Assembly (NCBI GenBank): GCA_964571135.1
Contig: CAZMZW010000005.1
Location: 1 to 64,000, forward strand
Source: CAZMZW01 sp964571135
Lineage (GTDB): Bacteria > Chloroflexota > Anaerolineae > Anaerolineales > Anaerolineaceae
Direction of reading: 5' to 3'
DNA length: 64,000 nt
The notes under the pieces: model-generated
Told to the model about the DNA's origin: nothing
The model's input: only the letters and a program-made list of their open reading frames with translations
Databases searched by the model: none
In this document: one piece after another, positions 6,687 through 16,469 of the stretch
Position numbering within the stretch: position 1 is the stretch's first letter
Layout: the number at the start of each line of letters is the position of its first letter
Position numbers and translations under genes: made by a program

Positions 6687-9551
6687 ATGGCAGATCTAAC
6701 CATTAATGTATTAGGGGGATTGGTTGTAAAGGATCGCAAGGACAAGACTGTTATTTTGCGATCACGGAAAGCAGAAGCATTGCTTCTCTATATTCTTTTT
6801 TCTGAGAAAGAGTCTTGCGAACGGGAGGAACTGGCAACGATGTTCTGGCAGGATATGCCTGAAGAGGAAGCTCTTACCAATCTCCGAGTGACAATTGCCA
6901 CAATAAAAAAAGTACTGGATGATTTACTGTTGATCACTCGCCGGCGTGTTTCAATCAATCCAGAAAAGAAAATTGCCAGTGATAGCCTTGAATTGTGTTC
7001 AGTCATTAATGAAATTTTTGAAAATGATTTTTCAAAAACCGAATTGTCCTTAAGCAATACGAGAAAAGTTGCAGAAAAACTGTCCCTCTATAAAGGCGAT
7101 TTTCTGCAAGGCTTCTTTATCCGTAATTCAATTGCATTTGAAGACTGGGCTTCTTATAAACGCGAGATATTGAAGACCTATTTTATTAATTCAGCGCAAA
7201 TTGTGATCAATAATTTATATGAATATGGCGAGTTTTCTGAAGGAATATCGCTTTCAAATCAATTACTGTATATCGATCCATTTAATGATTCTGGATACCA
7301 GATGCTCATTAAGCTTCTTGCTGCTGATGGAAAACGCGAATTGGCTAAAGCTGCTTTTGAAAAATATCAAAAATTATTGAAAGATGGCCTTGATATCGAT
7401 CCGGAGCAGGATATTGTTGACCTGGTTGATCAAATCAACAAGGGTGAATTTATTCCAAAATTTCCCATGAAGTCTGGAAAATTAAAAGCGAATTTGCCTG
7501 TGCCAAATAACATTCCTGTTCAACTGTCAACTTTTTTTGGTCGCAACATTGAACTTGAGCAACTTCGCAGTCATCTGCGCAATCCACATGTTCGTCTCAT
7601 CACCTTGATTGGGCAGGGAGGTATTGGCAAGACCCGCCTTGCAGTAGAGGCTGCCCGTCAGAATACCCATTTTTTCCCGGATGGAGTGTGGTTTGTTCCA
7701 CTGGAAGGTGTCATCTCTTCAGACCTTGTCCTTCCGGAAATATTTAAACAATTAAAAATCATTTATCCGGAGAAAACAAAAGCAATTAAAACTCTGGTTG
7801 AATTCCTAAATGGCCACCAAATTCTGCTTGTGCTGGATAATTTTGAACAGGTACTCGAAGCAGGCGGGATTATTGCAGATGTCATTCATCAAACCCAAAA
7901 TTCAAAAATTATTGTGACCTCGCGCGAAATGACTGGCCAGCCCGAAGAAGTGACTATGTTCATCGATGGTTTGGACACGATTTCCAGTGAGATGCTTTTA
8001 AATAAGAAGATGATGTCTTCAATAAAGGTAGAAGATATCTCGCCTGCAGCTAATCTTTTTATAGAAAGAGCCAAACGGATCAAGCCCAATTTTGAATCCG
8101 TGATAGAAAACGTCATAATTATTGAACAAATTTGTGCATTAGTTGCCGGACTACCTCTGGGTATTGAGCTGGCGTCTACTGGCATTAATAAATTTTCTCT
8201 TACGGATTTACGCGACAATATTGCCAACGACATTTCTTTTTTGGAAACGGACCAACCAGAACTGCCGGAACGCCAGCGAAGTTTGATTTCTGTTTTCAAT
8301 GCTTTTTGGGAACAATTTTCAAACGAAGAACGTTTGCTGATGGCGCGTTTATCGGTTTTTCGTGGGGCAATTACGCAAGACGCTGCTAAGAAAGTTGCGG
8401 ACGCATCCGTTTTCTTTTTGGGAAGTTTGGTAACCCGGGGTCTGCTTCAACGGATGATGCCCAAAGGATTCGGTTTTCATTCCATGCATAGGCGTTATAT
8501 ATTCGAGAAATTGGTGGAAAACCAGGTTGAGTATGATGCGACCCAAAGAAAGCATAGTGATTTCTATTATTCCCTGTTGAAGAATATAGAACAACAGATA
8601 CGGGATAATCCTCAAAATGAAATATTGGATGAAATTGAATTCGAGATCAACAACATACGGGCAGCGCTGACTTTTACAATTAATGAAAAGAATGAACAGC
8701 GGGCGATGGAGTTTTGTGAGATTCTAATGCCGTTCTGGAAGATCCGGGGTTATTACCAGGAAGGTTATCATTGGCTGAATCAAACCTTTGAACTGGAAAC
8801 CAATGCCAATCAGGTGATGAAAGCGTCTGCATTATGTGCGGCGGCAAAACTGGTCAGCGTATTGGGGGATTATTCAGAGGCTGAAGAATTCAGCACTCGA
8901 AGTCTAAAAATAGCAAAAAAAATTGGAGATCTGCATGGTGTGGCACGGGCGCTCAACTCTCTGGGAGCTGCCGCAATAGCCAGCGGAAAGATTGAGAAAG
9001 CCTGGTCTTATTACAACCAAAGCCTGGAAATTTATAAGAATCTGCGCGTGGAACAGGCGATCGCCGGAACCCAGGTGAATATGTCAATCCTGGATATTCA
9101 GAGCGGAAAGTTTGATCTGGCTCAAAACGCATTAGACAAGGCTCTAATAACATTTACGAATGTTGGGGATACGATCGGGGTGATCCATGTACTTGCCAAT
9201 TATGCCCGAATTGACCTGATTAAAGGCATTTACGGAAATGCCAAAAAACATCTGGTTGAGGCATTAGAAAAATCATGGGGATTAAATGCAAGAAATGAAC
9301 TGGCTGTCATTTTTCTGTTGTTATCCAGTTTTCACCAATACCGGGATGAATTGGATTTGAGTGTTCAACTTTTATCTTTGATCAATCAATTAAGCCATCG
9401 CTATAAAATAACACTAACCCCATATGATCAGGAAGTATATGAGGGAATTAAAGGAAAACTGGTTAAAAATATCAGCCCTGATCAATATTCGATTAACTGG
9501 GAAAAGGGAAAAGAGATCAGCGAATCTGAAATCGTAAAGCGGTATTTTTAA
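6687..9551 (+). CDS. SARP-type transcriptional activator with NB-ARC-like ATPase and TPR repeats
   Basis: A 954-residue multidomain regulator of the AfsR/SARP type. Residues 1-90 form an OmpR-like winged helix (LTINVLGGLVV then REELATMFWQDMPEEEALTNLR), which binds DNA. Residues about 95-255 are a bacterial transcriptional activation domain (KGDFLQGFF, FEDWASYKREIL). An ATPase domain follows, with Walker A GQGGIGKTRLA near residue 310 and Walker B ILLVLDNFEQ near residue 382. The C-terminal third holds TPR-like repeats (ALCAAAKLVSVLGDYSEAEE, ARALNSLGAAAIASGKIEKA). It is monocistronic. The target genes are unknown; the divergent radical SAM gene beyond the 3' end or the hydrolase are only possible candidates. 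Confidence 0.9.
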   Translation: MADLTINVLGGLVVKDRKDKTVILRSRKAEALLLYILFSEKESCEREELATMFWQDMPEEEALTNLRVTIATIKKVLDDLLLITRRRVSINPEKKIASDSLELCSVINEIFENDFSKTELSLSNTRKVAEKLSLYKGDFLQGFFIRNSIAFEDWASYKREILKTYFINSAQIVINNLYEYGEFSEGISLSNQLLYIDPFNDSGYQMLIKLLAADGKRELAKAAFEKYQKLLKDGLDIDPEQDIVDLVDQINKGEFIPKFPMKSGKLKANLPVPNNIPVQLSTFFGRNIELEQLRSHLRNPHVRLITLIGQGGIGKTRLAVEAARQNTHFFPDGVWFVPLEGVISSDLVLPEIFKQLKIIYPEKTKAIKTLVEFLNGHQILLVLDNFEQVLEAGGIIADVIHQTQNSKIIVTSREMTGQPEEVTMFIDGLDTISSEMLLNKKMMSSIKVEDISPAANLFIERAKRIKPNFESVIENVIIIEQICALVAGLPLGIELASTGINKFSLTDLRDNIANDISFLETDQPELPERQRSLISVFNAFWEQFSNEERLLMARLSVFRGAITQDAAKKVADASVFFLGSLVTRGLLQRMMPKGFGFHSMHRRYIFEKLVENQVEYDATQRKHSDFYYSLLKNIEQQIRDNPQNEILDEIEFEINNIRAALTFTINEKNEQRAMEFCEILMPFWKIRGYYQEGYHWLNQTFELETNANQVMKASALCAAAKLVSVLGDYSEAEEFSTRSLKIAKKIGDLHGVARALNSLGAAAIASGKIEKAWSYYNQSLEIYKNLRVEQAIAGTQVNMSILDIQSGKFDLAQNALDKALITFTNVGDTIGVIHVLANYARIDLIKGIYGNAKKHLVEALEKSWGLNARNELAVIFLLLSSFHQYRDELDLSVQLLSLINQLSHRYKITLTPYDQEVYEGIKGKLVKNISPDQYSINWEKGKEISESEIVKRYF

Positions 9552-9800
9552 CCAGAAAAGTATTTTCAGAAGCGGTTTTATTTTCTAAAATCCGTTATGA
9601 AAAATTATTCTTTACGTGGCGGGTCATTGATCTAGTAATTTCACATTTTATTAATTATTAAAAAAAAAGTCCAAAATAATAAACTGAAGAGATTACTACG
9701 AATGTTATTTCTGGAAAAAGGATTGAATGATCTTTATGTCTGAATTTCCTTGGCAAAAAGATATTAATTCAAATAAATTATCAATTCCAAGTATTCAATT

Positions 9801-11279
9801 TCACAATACATGCGAATTGCTTATTTTTCGGAAGTGATATCCATAGATCGCAAATTCGATCGCTAATGGAAACGCTTTAGGTTTATATGCCAAAGTCCAA
9901 AAGAATAGCTTCCAATAATTAAAACGTTCTTTGCCGAGGATTCCTAAACGTAAGATGGATCGAAAGAAAGCCAGAATCTGTTGGAAGTTCAGATGGGTTT
10001 CAATTTTTTGTGGTTTGTATTCCTGTAAAAACGTTTTCACACGTTGATAATAGGCTTTGGATGAATAAATGGTTTTCAACAAATTCTTATATTTATCCTG
10101 CAATAACCGTAGATCCATCAGCGGAATGATATTAGTGGAGCCATCCACATTATCTCCCGACATTTGCTTGACCAGGCGACCGGATCGCTGCAGTCGTTTA
10201 TACAGTTCTGTCCCGGGCGGTGCCTGAAGGATACCCACCATTGCAGTGACTATGCCGCTCTTTTGAATAAAACTGATCAAATTGGTGAAGGTGGAAGCCG
10301 TATCATTATCAAATCCCACAATGAACCCGCCCTGAACCTGCATACCTGCCCGCTGTATTTTTCTAACGTCCTCAAGGAGATTGCGATTCAGGTTCTGCTT
10401 TTTCCCGCATTCGGCCAGGCTTCCCTCATTGGAAGTCTCGATCCCGATAAAGACCATATTGAATCCAGCATCTGTCATCAATTTCATCAATTGCTCATCG
10501 TCGGCAAGATTGATGGATACCTCAGTATTGAACCAGATATCTTTTTTATCCTTGCGCCACTCGATCAGGGCAGGTAAAAGATCGGTTTTAAGAGTTTTTT
10601 TGTTGCCGATCAGGTTATCATCCACGAAAAATATACCACCGCGCCAACCATAGGTATACAGGCTATCCAGTTCAGTGATCATTTGCCGGGCAGTTTTAGT
10701 TCGCGGCGTATGCCCTAAAAGGGAAGTGATATTACAGAAATCACAATTAAAAGGACAACCCCTGGAAAACTGTACGCTCATTGTGGCATAGCTATTCAGT
10801 TTGATCAGATGCCATAAAGGCAGAGGAGATTTTTGAATATCAGCAAAGGTGGAGGTTGAATAAGAGTGCTGTGGGTGACCTTGCCCAAGATCAGCCAGAA
10901 AAGTTGGAAGGGTTATTTCGGCTTCATTGAGCACAAAATAATCCACACCTCTGAACTGATCCGGCTCAACAGTAAAAAGCGGTCCGCCTGCAACTACCTT
11001 AACGCCTGCCTCTTTGCATTGGGCAATGATTTTAATAACCGACTCTCGTTGCACGGTCATGGCGCTGATAAAGGCATAATCTGCCCATTTCAGATCCTTC
11101 TGAGTGAGAGGGGTGATATTGATATCCACCAACCGTTTTTCCCATTCAGCAGGCAGCATGGCTGCGATAGTGAGAAGACCCAGGGGAGGTGAAGAAGACT
11201 TCTTGCGGATGAATTTCAAGGCGTGCTTGAAACTCCAGAAAGTATCTGGAAACTGCGGATAAATTAAAAGTATGTTCAT
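9801..11279 (-). CDS. B12-binding-domain radical SAM protein (DUF4070 type)
   Basis: A 492-residue radical SAM enzyme with an N-terminal cobalamin-binding-like domain (residues about 1-135; PPLGLLTIAAMLP then VDINITPL). The [4Fe-4S] motif CPFNCDFC lies at residues 175-182 (CxxxCxxC). GGIFFVDDNL and GIETSNEGSL follow as further barrel strands. The C-terminal region (about 365-490) resembles DUF4070, also found in hopanoid methylase HpnP-like and related enzymes. Such proteins often methylate unactivated carbons or rearrange lipids, but the substrate cannot be inferred here. It stands alone with about 250-290 non-coding bases on each side. The start at 11279 gives the usual MNILLIYPQFP opening. 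Confidence 0.88.
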   Translation of the reverse strand: MNILLIYPQFPDTFWSFKHALKFIRKKSSSPPLGLLTIAAMLPAEWEKRLVDINITPLTQKDLKWADYAFISAMTVQRESVIKIIAQCKEAGVKVVAGGPLFTVEPDQFRGVDYFVLNEAEITLPTFLADLGQGHPQHSYSTSTFADIQKSPLPLWHLIKLNSYATMSVQFSRGCPFNCDFCNITSLLGHTPRTKTARQMITELDSLYTYGWRGGIFFVDDNLIGNKKTLKTDLLPALIEWRKDKKDIWFNTEVSINLADDEQLMKLMTDAGFNMVFIGIETSNEGSLAECGKKQNLNRNLLEDVRKIQRAGMQVQGGFIVGFDNDTASTFTNLISFIQKSGIVTAMVGILQAPPGTELYKRLQRSGRLVKQMSGDNVDGSTNIIPLMDLRLLQDKYKNLLKTIYSSKAYYQRVKTFLQEYKPQKIETHLNFQQILAFFRSILRLGILGKERFNYWKLFFWTLAYKPKAFPLAIEFAIYGYHFRKISNSHVL

Positions 11280-11572
11280 TTTTGCCTGTCTTCAAAAAAA
11301 TAAGAAAAATCGATTAACTTGATTAGAAGAGATGATTGCCTGTGTTGTTTTCCCCCAGCCACACCTGCGGTATTAATGAAAAAAGTTAAAGGTTTTTGAT
11401 AATATTATTATGTTAATATAACACAATTCAAATCGAAAAGTTATTACAACTTGGTTAAGCTACTCTGTACCAATATTGATAGTAATTAGATGCATTTGCG
11501 GGTTGTGATTTTTCTACTAAAGAAAAAACTAATGGAAAGATGACGCTTTGTTGAAATACGCAACCTTCTTCA

Positions 11573-13378
11573 TTAAAACTTAATTCCGTTGGCAAAAAAA
11601 AGATCAAAATCCGGATAAATGGTCAATTCAAGGTATTCGATTTCTTTTGCCAAGGCCAGGCACTTGATCCGTTCCTGTCTGGATGCCAGCAGCATGCGTG
11701 CCCCAGCTCCGGCCGCATTTCCAACAGCGTGAATTCGTTGCAAAGCAACATCCGGCAGCAAACCGATGCGGATTGCCTGTTTGGGGTTGATGTAGGATCC
11801 AAATGCACCCGCAATCACTATTTCATCGATCTGGGGGATTTGCACGTGGAGATAATCCATGAGGATATCGATTCCGGCGCGGATGGCACCTTTGGCCAGC
11901 AGGATCTGGTCAATATCTTTCTGGTCCAAGCAGATCTCCCGCTGGTTGGGAGCTTCCTCTACCAAAATAAAAACAGGCTTGCCTTCAGTATCGGAGTGAA
12001 TCACTGGGGAGGATTTATCCAATCTCCCGCGCGGATTGATCAAATGTGTGTGGCGCAATTCAGCCACAACATCCAGGATGCCTGAACCGCAAATACCAGA
12101 TGCTGGCAGACTGCCAATCACCTGGCAATGGGCAGTGCCTTTTTCATCGATCAACACATGTTCGATCGCCCCGGGAGCGGCTCGCATTCCAAATCGGATA
12201 TGTGCACCTTCAAAAGCTGGGCCTGAGGCAGTGGAAACGCTCACTATCCTGCCCGCATGCTGGAGAGCGATCTCGGTATTGGTGCCAATGTCGATTCCCA
12301 GCCGGGTACGTTGGTAGGTGCCAAATCCAGCAGCGAGCAGAAAAGCCAGATGGTCTGAGCCGACAAAACCGGCAATGACCGGCGGTGCATACACCCGGGC
12401 GCCGGGCATAAGCTGTAATCCGAGCTCTTCGGCGGATGGGTACAATTCCGTACCTGTGGAAGGAATGAATGGAGACATGGCCAGCGCCTGTGTTGGCAGC
12501 CCCAGGAATAAATGATGCATGGCAGTATTCCCAACCAGGCAGGCATCCACCACATGTTCAATGGGTATGGTGAGTTTTTTACACATTTCTTTGACTGCAG
12601 ACTGGACGGACTGCATGACTCCCTGCTGCAAAGCGATTGCATTGCGGGGATTTTCGAGGACAGCAGCCAGGCGGGACATGATATCCTCGCCAAAAGCGAT
12701 TTGTGGATTGGCAATCCCCCTGGCAGCCAGGGTTTTACCGCTGTAAAGATCCACCAGGAAACAGGCGATCTTGGTCGAACCCACATCCACTGCCAGACCA
12801 ATGGGGGTGAAATGTTCAGGCGGGCAGGCGTTCAGAATTTCATTGCCGTTATGAATAATGTTGATCATCCAATTCGATTTTCGTAACTGGGTGCTGATGG
12901 TGGTTAGAGCTGGAAGAGAGGCAGAAAGTTTGCCAATGCCCTGCTGGGCAAGTACGGCTTCAACTCTCTCCCAATCTGGCTGCAGGTCATTAAAGGAGGG
13001 GGGAGTAAGGGTGATCGAGCTCACTTTCACCACGGGATCTACTTTGAAATCCCGGCTGGATCCCTCCGTCTGTAATATTTGATCCTTGAGCAGAGATTGA
13101 ATAGGTATGAAAATTACTGCATCATTATTAACAATAGTTCGGCAGGCAAGTCGAAAACCGTTGTCTATCTGATCGGTTGTATAAGTATTGCGTTCTAATT
13201 CAGAAAGAGGAGGTACAGCCCCTTTGAGGATCTGAACCTGACATTTGGAGCAGGCGCCTTTTCCCCCGCATTCCGAGCGCAAGTGAATGCCGGCCTGCCG
13301 CGCAGCCTCCAGAAGTGTGAGAGATTCTTCACACAGCAGGCGGATGCCCAGCGGTTCAAATTCCAGGGTGAAATTCAC
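11573..13378 (-). CDS. Ferredoxin-ASKHA (DUF4445) protein, RACo/RamA-like corrinoid-activation protein
   Basis: A 601-residue fusion. The N-terminus is a plant-type [2Fe-2S] ferredoxin domain with C37, C43, C46 and C79 (ECGGKGACSKC then ACRT). A linker leads to an ASKHA-fold ATPase with VDVGSTK near residue 195, GIDIGTNTEIALQ and SGICGSGILDV. This is the layout of reductive activators of corrinoid proteins (RACo). These use ATP to reduce Co(II) corrinoid back to Co(I) for methyl transfer. Its start codon overlaps the stop of the upstream DUF89 gene by 4 bases, so the two are co-transcribed and probably co-translated. No corrinoid protein or matching methyltransferase is adjacent. Confidence 0.85.
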   Translation of the reverse strand: MNFTLEFEPLGIRLLCEESLTLLEAARQAGIHLRSECGGKGACSKCQVQILKGAVPPLSELERNTYTTDQIDNGFRLACRTIVNNDAVIFIPIQSLLKDQILQTEGSSRDFKVDPVVKVSSITLTPPSFNDLQPDWERVEAVLAQQGIGKLSASLPALTTISTQLRKSNWMINIIHNGNEILNACPPEHFTPIGLAVDVGSTKIACFLVDLYSGKTLAARGIANPQIAFGEDIMSRLAAVLENPRNAIALQQGVMQSVQSAVKEMCKKLTIPIEHVVDACLVGNTAMHHLFLGLPTQALAMSPFIPSTGTELYPSAEELGLQLMPGARVYAPPVIAGFVGSDHLAFLLAAGFGTYQRTRLGIDIGTNTEIALQHAGRIVSVSTASGPAFEGAHIRFGMRAAPGAIEHVLIDEKGTAHCQVIGSLPASGICGSGILDVVAELRHTHLINPRGRLDKSSPVIHSDTEGKPVFILVEEAPNQREICLDQKDIDQILLAKGAIRAGIDILMDYLHVQIPQIDEIVIAGAFGSYINPKQAIRIGLLPDVALQRIHAVGNAAGAGARMLLASRQERIKCLALAKEIEYLELTIYPDFDLFFANGIKF

Positions 13379-14220
13379 GGATTGCCTTTTTTAAGGATAA
13401 AACTGCCCAGGGGGACCTGAAGGTCACGGGCAACAAGAGCACACTTGGCTTTAAGTAAGAAGAATAGCGGTTCACTATTTTCACTGAGCATTTCAAAATT
13501 ACCTTGACCCTTGGAAATGATCAGGTCAGCAGTCTGAAACAATCGAATAAATTCAGGGGTGGATCTTTCCAGGCTGGCGCCGGGGATGGCATTTCCAGTT
13601 TCAATGATCGTAGCCACTTGGTCCACGCTAGAGCTGATGGCGTCTGCGCGCGTTGCATCATTTTGAACCGGTGAACTTTTAACCGCATAAAAAACCGGTT
13701 TATTGATCTGCTCAATCAGTAATTTATCAAAAACGGTCTCGCCGGCGTTATCCGCCAGGAAAAGAATGGTTTTGGCATTCACCAGCGCTTGTTTGATGGC
13801 TTGCAGGTCGTAGATGCCAAAATCAGTTGTTAAAACCTGCTGGATTGCTGCGTGCAAGTCAAATTCCCGGGCAGCGCCAAAGTCGATGATGTTTCCGGCG
13901 GTACTCAGGCGCAGGGAGGTTTCCAGCGGATCCGGGGATTTTTGGATAATTTCTTTCAGCCATGGGAGGAGAGCCAGCGCTTCTTCTGTGCTGCTTTTTT
14001 TCAAGGCTGCGTATGGATCCGCGTCCTTTAATTCGGTACGCAGAATTTGCTGGACAAGTTCGGAAATTTCCGGTGGTTTGCTGGTGATGGGAGTATCAGC
14101 CAACAAGCGTAGTACTTTTTTAATGATGGCTGCCTGCAGCTCTTCTTCTGCATGGGCGTTGCGGACGGCATCCAAAGCCTGACGCAGGAAGCACATATTA
14201 CAATCCAAATACGTTCTCAT
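13375..14220 (-). CDS. DUF89 / ARMT1-like domain protein
   Basis: A 281-residue DUF89-family protein (metal-dependent damage-control phosphatase-like fold). It opens MRTYLDCNMCFLRQALDA, with the conserved CxxC of the prokaryotic subgroup. The metal-site motif LADNAGETVFDKLL is near residue 158, and DLIISKGQGNFEML near residue 232 is another family hallmark. Known eukaryotic members remove phosphate from damaged or surplus sugar phosphates. The bacterial role is not settled. It lies first in a two-gene operon with the ferredoxin-ASKHA protein (4-base ATGA overlap), which hints at a shared function in cofactor repair or activation. Confidence 0.85.
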   Translation of the reverse strand: MRTYLDCNMCFLRQALDAVRNAHAEEELQAAIIKKVLRLLADTPITSKPPEISELVQQILRTELKDADPYAALKKSSTEEALALLPWLKEIIQKSPDPLETSLRLSTAGNIIDFGAAREFDLHAAIQQVLTTDFGIYDLQAIKQALVNAKTILFLADNAGETVFDKLLIEQINKPVFYAVKSSPVQNDATRADAISSSVDQVATIIETGNAIPGASLERSTPEFIRLFQTADLIISKGQGNFEMLSENSEPLFFLLKAKCALVARDLQVPLGSFILKKGNP

Positions 14221-14558
14221 TATACATTGCCCTGTAATGAAAACCTTGGCTTTGAAAAAACTTTCTGGGGGAAGGATTTTATTTTGATGGTCAAAGTGAT
14301 TTATTGCCCATGGTAGAAATTTGGTTAATTATAGTGTATGCATTTTGTGAGAATTTTGGATTTCTACTATTCAGGAAATAATTTTTGCCGGAATAATTAA
14401 TAAACCGAAAAAATCTCATAGGGAAAAATGGGTGAGTCAATGAAACACCTCATTCGTCTAGAAATGCACTTGCAGCACAGTCATATGGTTAAGTGCCGGA
14501 TGATGACCAAGTTTGAACATGGCGACAGTATCCATATACGCAATAAAAACTAAAAATA
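14221..14558. other. Intergenic region with no recognised gene
   Basis: These 338 bases separate two minus-strand units and carry the 5' region of the DUF89 operon. A minus-strand TATAAT is at 14333-14328 but lacks a convincing -35 box. I see no RNA gene, terminator with a T-run or conserved frame. Confidence 0.4.
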
Positions 14559-15926
14559 TTAAATATGAAATTGATTATTTTTCGTTTTGTCTAAGGTGGG
14601 GTAATAAGCAATACGTTTACCTGGTACGCGTTGACTTAATCGGCTCAATCGGTTTTGCACTTCTTTCTGAATCTCAACTTTATCAACGGTCAGCAATTTC
14701 TTATTTTGAAGCAAGACTTTTCCATTGCATAGCACTGTATCCACATCTGATCCGCGCGCACTGTAAACCAGGGCGGCCAAAGGATTTGTCCGTGGGGTCA
14801 TATTAATTCCATCCTGTCGAATGAGGGTGATATCCGCGAACATGCCTGGTTTCAATTCGCCAATCCTTCCCTCCAGCTTCATTATCTTGGCACTGCCTCT
14901 AAAAGCGATGTCCACCACCTGGTCCAGAGGCATGCAGGTGGGGTCAGCATTTCGATATTTGATAAATAACGCCATCAATCGCATCTGTTCCATGATATCC
15001 ATTGTATTGTTGCTGGCGGCTCCATCGGTGGCCAGCCCAATGGGTATTCCCCGCTTCATGTATTCTTCAATGGGTGCAAGACCCATTCCATGTTTCATAT
15101 AGGTCCGCGGAGCCTGCGCAATTCCAGTGGGCGATTTTTGTAGAATGTCAAAATCATCATCGCGCGGGAAGATGCAGTGACCCAGAATGGTTGGGACATC
15201 CATGACACCTGCTTCTTTAAGCATTTTTACAGGTGTTACGCCATATTGCTTTAAACTCATTTCCACCTGATCAAGCGTCTCTGAAACATGGATGTGGATG
15301 CCCACATTATTCCTGGCGGCTTTTTGTGCAGAAAGTTTTAGGAATTCCGGGCTGGTGGTATAAGGAGCATGCGGACCCAGCCAGGTGGTGATCCTTCCAT
15401 CAGCGCCTCCCTGCCAGCGTTGAATAAATTCAACTGTCTCATCTAATTTTTTTTCACCCTCATGCCCAAAAACCGCCCACACCAGGTTGGCTCGAATCCC
15501 GCTTTTTTTAACGGCTTCGGCAATAATATCTACATTAAAATAATGGTCGGCAACACAGGTAACCCCATTTTCGATCATTTCGGCAATGCCCAGCATCATT
15601 CCCCAATAAATATCTTCTTCGGTCAGGTTGGATTCCATCGGCCAGATGTATTCGTTAAACCAGACATCCGGACGCACATCCTCAGCTAGGTTGCGAAAAA
15701 GAACCATGGGGACATGGGCATGGGTATTGATAAAGCCCGGTACGGCTAGTAATCCGGTTGCATCAATAATTTCAGCATTCCTTGAATCCTGCAGGCTGCC
15801 GGTTTTGCCAATAGCCGCGATCGAATCACCTTTGACCAGAATATCCTGGTTGGTGATAACCTCAGTTTTTCCTTTTTCAAAACTGAGGGCATCGCAATTC
15901 TTGATGAGTTTTTCGTTTTTTTCCAT
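14559..15926 (-). CDS. mtaD: 5-methylthioadenosine/S-adenosylhomocysteine deaminase
   Basis: A 455-residue amidohydrolase of the MtaD/SsnA/TrzN group. It deaminates S-adenosylhomocysteine, methylthioadenosine or a related adenosine derivative to the inosyl form. The metal motif NTHAHVP puts H69 and H71 on the metal. Other catalytic elements are HIHVSET, ILGHC and LATDGAASNNTMD. The C-terminal part folds back to complete the beta sandwich (GRIGELKPGMFADI). Length is typical. It is a single-gene unit, with an AT-rich 5' region shared with the divergent PAS gene. Its role fits recycling of the methyl-transfer by-product SAH. Guanine or triazine deaminase is a less likely alternative. Confidence 0.85.
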   Translation of the reverse strand: MEKNEKLIKNCDALSFEKGKTEVITNQDILVKGDSIAAIGKTGSLQDSRNAEIIDATGLLAVPGFINTHAHVPMVLFRNLAEDVRPDVWFNEYIWPMESNLTEEDIYWGMMLGIAEMIENGVTCVADHYFNVDIIAEAVKKSGIRANLVWAVFGHEGEKKLDETVEFIQRWQGGADGRITTWLGPHAPYTTSPEFLKLSAQKAARNNVGIHIHVSETLDQVEMSLKQYGVTPVKMLKEAGVMDVPTILGHCIFPRDDDFDILQKSPTGIAQAPRTYMKHGMGLAPIEEYMKRGIPIGLATDGAASNNTMDIMEQMRLMALFIKYRNADPTCMPLDQVVDIAFRGSAKIMKLEGRIGELKPGMFADITLIRQDGINMTPRTNPLAALVYSARGSDVDTVLCNGKVLLQNKKLLTVDKVEIQKEVQNRLSRLSQRVPGKRIAYYPTLDKTKNNQFHI

Positions 15927-16044
15927 AAATTAATTATATGCTTTTTAAGATTTATTTTGTAATGCTTATTTGCTGGAAATCATCCAAACACATTATTTGA
16001 AAAGAATATAATAGAGTTTATTTTTAGATGATACGAGGAAAAAA

Positions 16045-16389
16045 ATGGAACAACACGCATGGTACAAAGTCTTTCCTGGCGCAATGACTGTCACAAACGA
16101 TAAGGGGGAAATTATTGAAATGAATGATGCATCAGCTGAGATGTTTAAGAAGGATGGGGGTTATCAGTTGATGAGTGGTAACGCCATCGCCTGCCATAAG
16201 GAACCGTCCCTGTCCAAAGTACGCAAGCTATATGAGACCCATTCCTTCAATGTTTACTCGATCACCAAAAATGGAGAAAAGAAGTTGGTTTATCAGGCGC
16301 CTTATTTTATAGATGGAAATTTTTCCGGACTTGTTGAATTGGTTCTGGACCTGCCGGATGAGATTCCACATTTTGATCGTGACAAATAA
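16045..16389 (+). CDS. Small stand-alone PAS-domain protein
   Basis: A 114-residue protein that consists of one PAS-like sensor fold. WYKVFPGAMTVTNDKGEIIEMNDASAEMF is the classical first half (strands A and B plus helix), and VYQAPYFIDGNFSGLVELVLDLP is the C-terminal sheet. There is no output domain, so it may act by binding a partner or may sense a ligand. AGGAAAAAA precedes the ATG, and TATAAT at 16007-16012 could be the -10 element. It sits alone between two minus-strand genes. The partner is unknown. Confidence 0.8.
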   Translation: MEQHAWYKVFPGAMTVTNDKGEIIEMNDASAEMFKKDGGYQLMSGNAIACHKEPSLSKVRKLYETHSFNVYSITKNGEKKLVYQAPYFIDGNFSGLVELVLDLPDEIPHFDRDK

Positions 16390-16469
16390 GAAAACCAGAA
16401 GAACGTCACCCCTCAATTCGTGGATTGCTGGTGCAATTCTCGCGATGACAGGTTTAAGGCGCAGCAGGA

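Noticed and set aside
12244..12801. 185-codon minus-strand frame within the ferredoxin-ASKHA gene
   Set aside because: It overlaps a well-supported gene in another frame and its translation is low-complexity and tryptophan-rich in an unnatural way.
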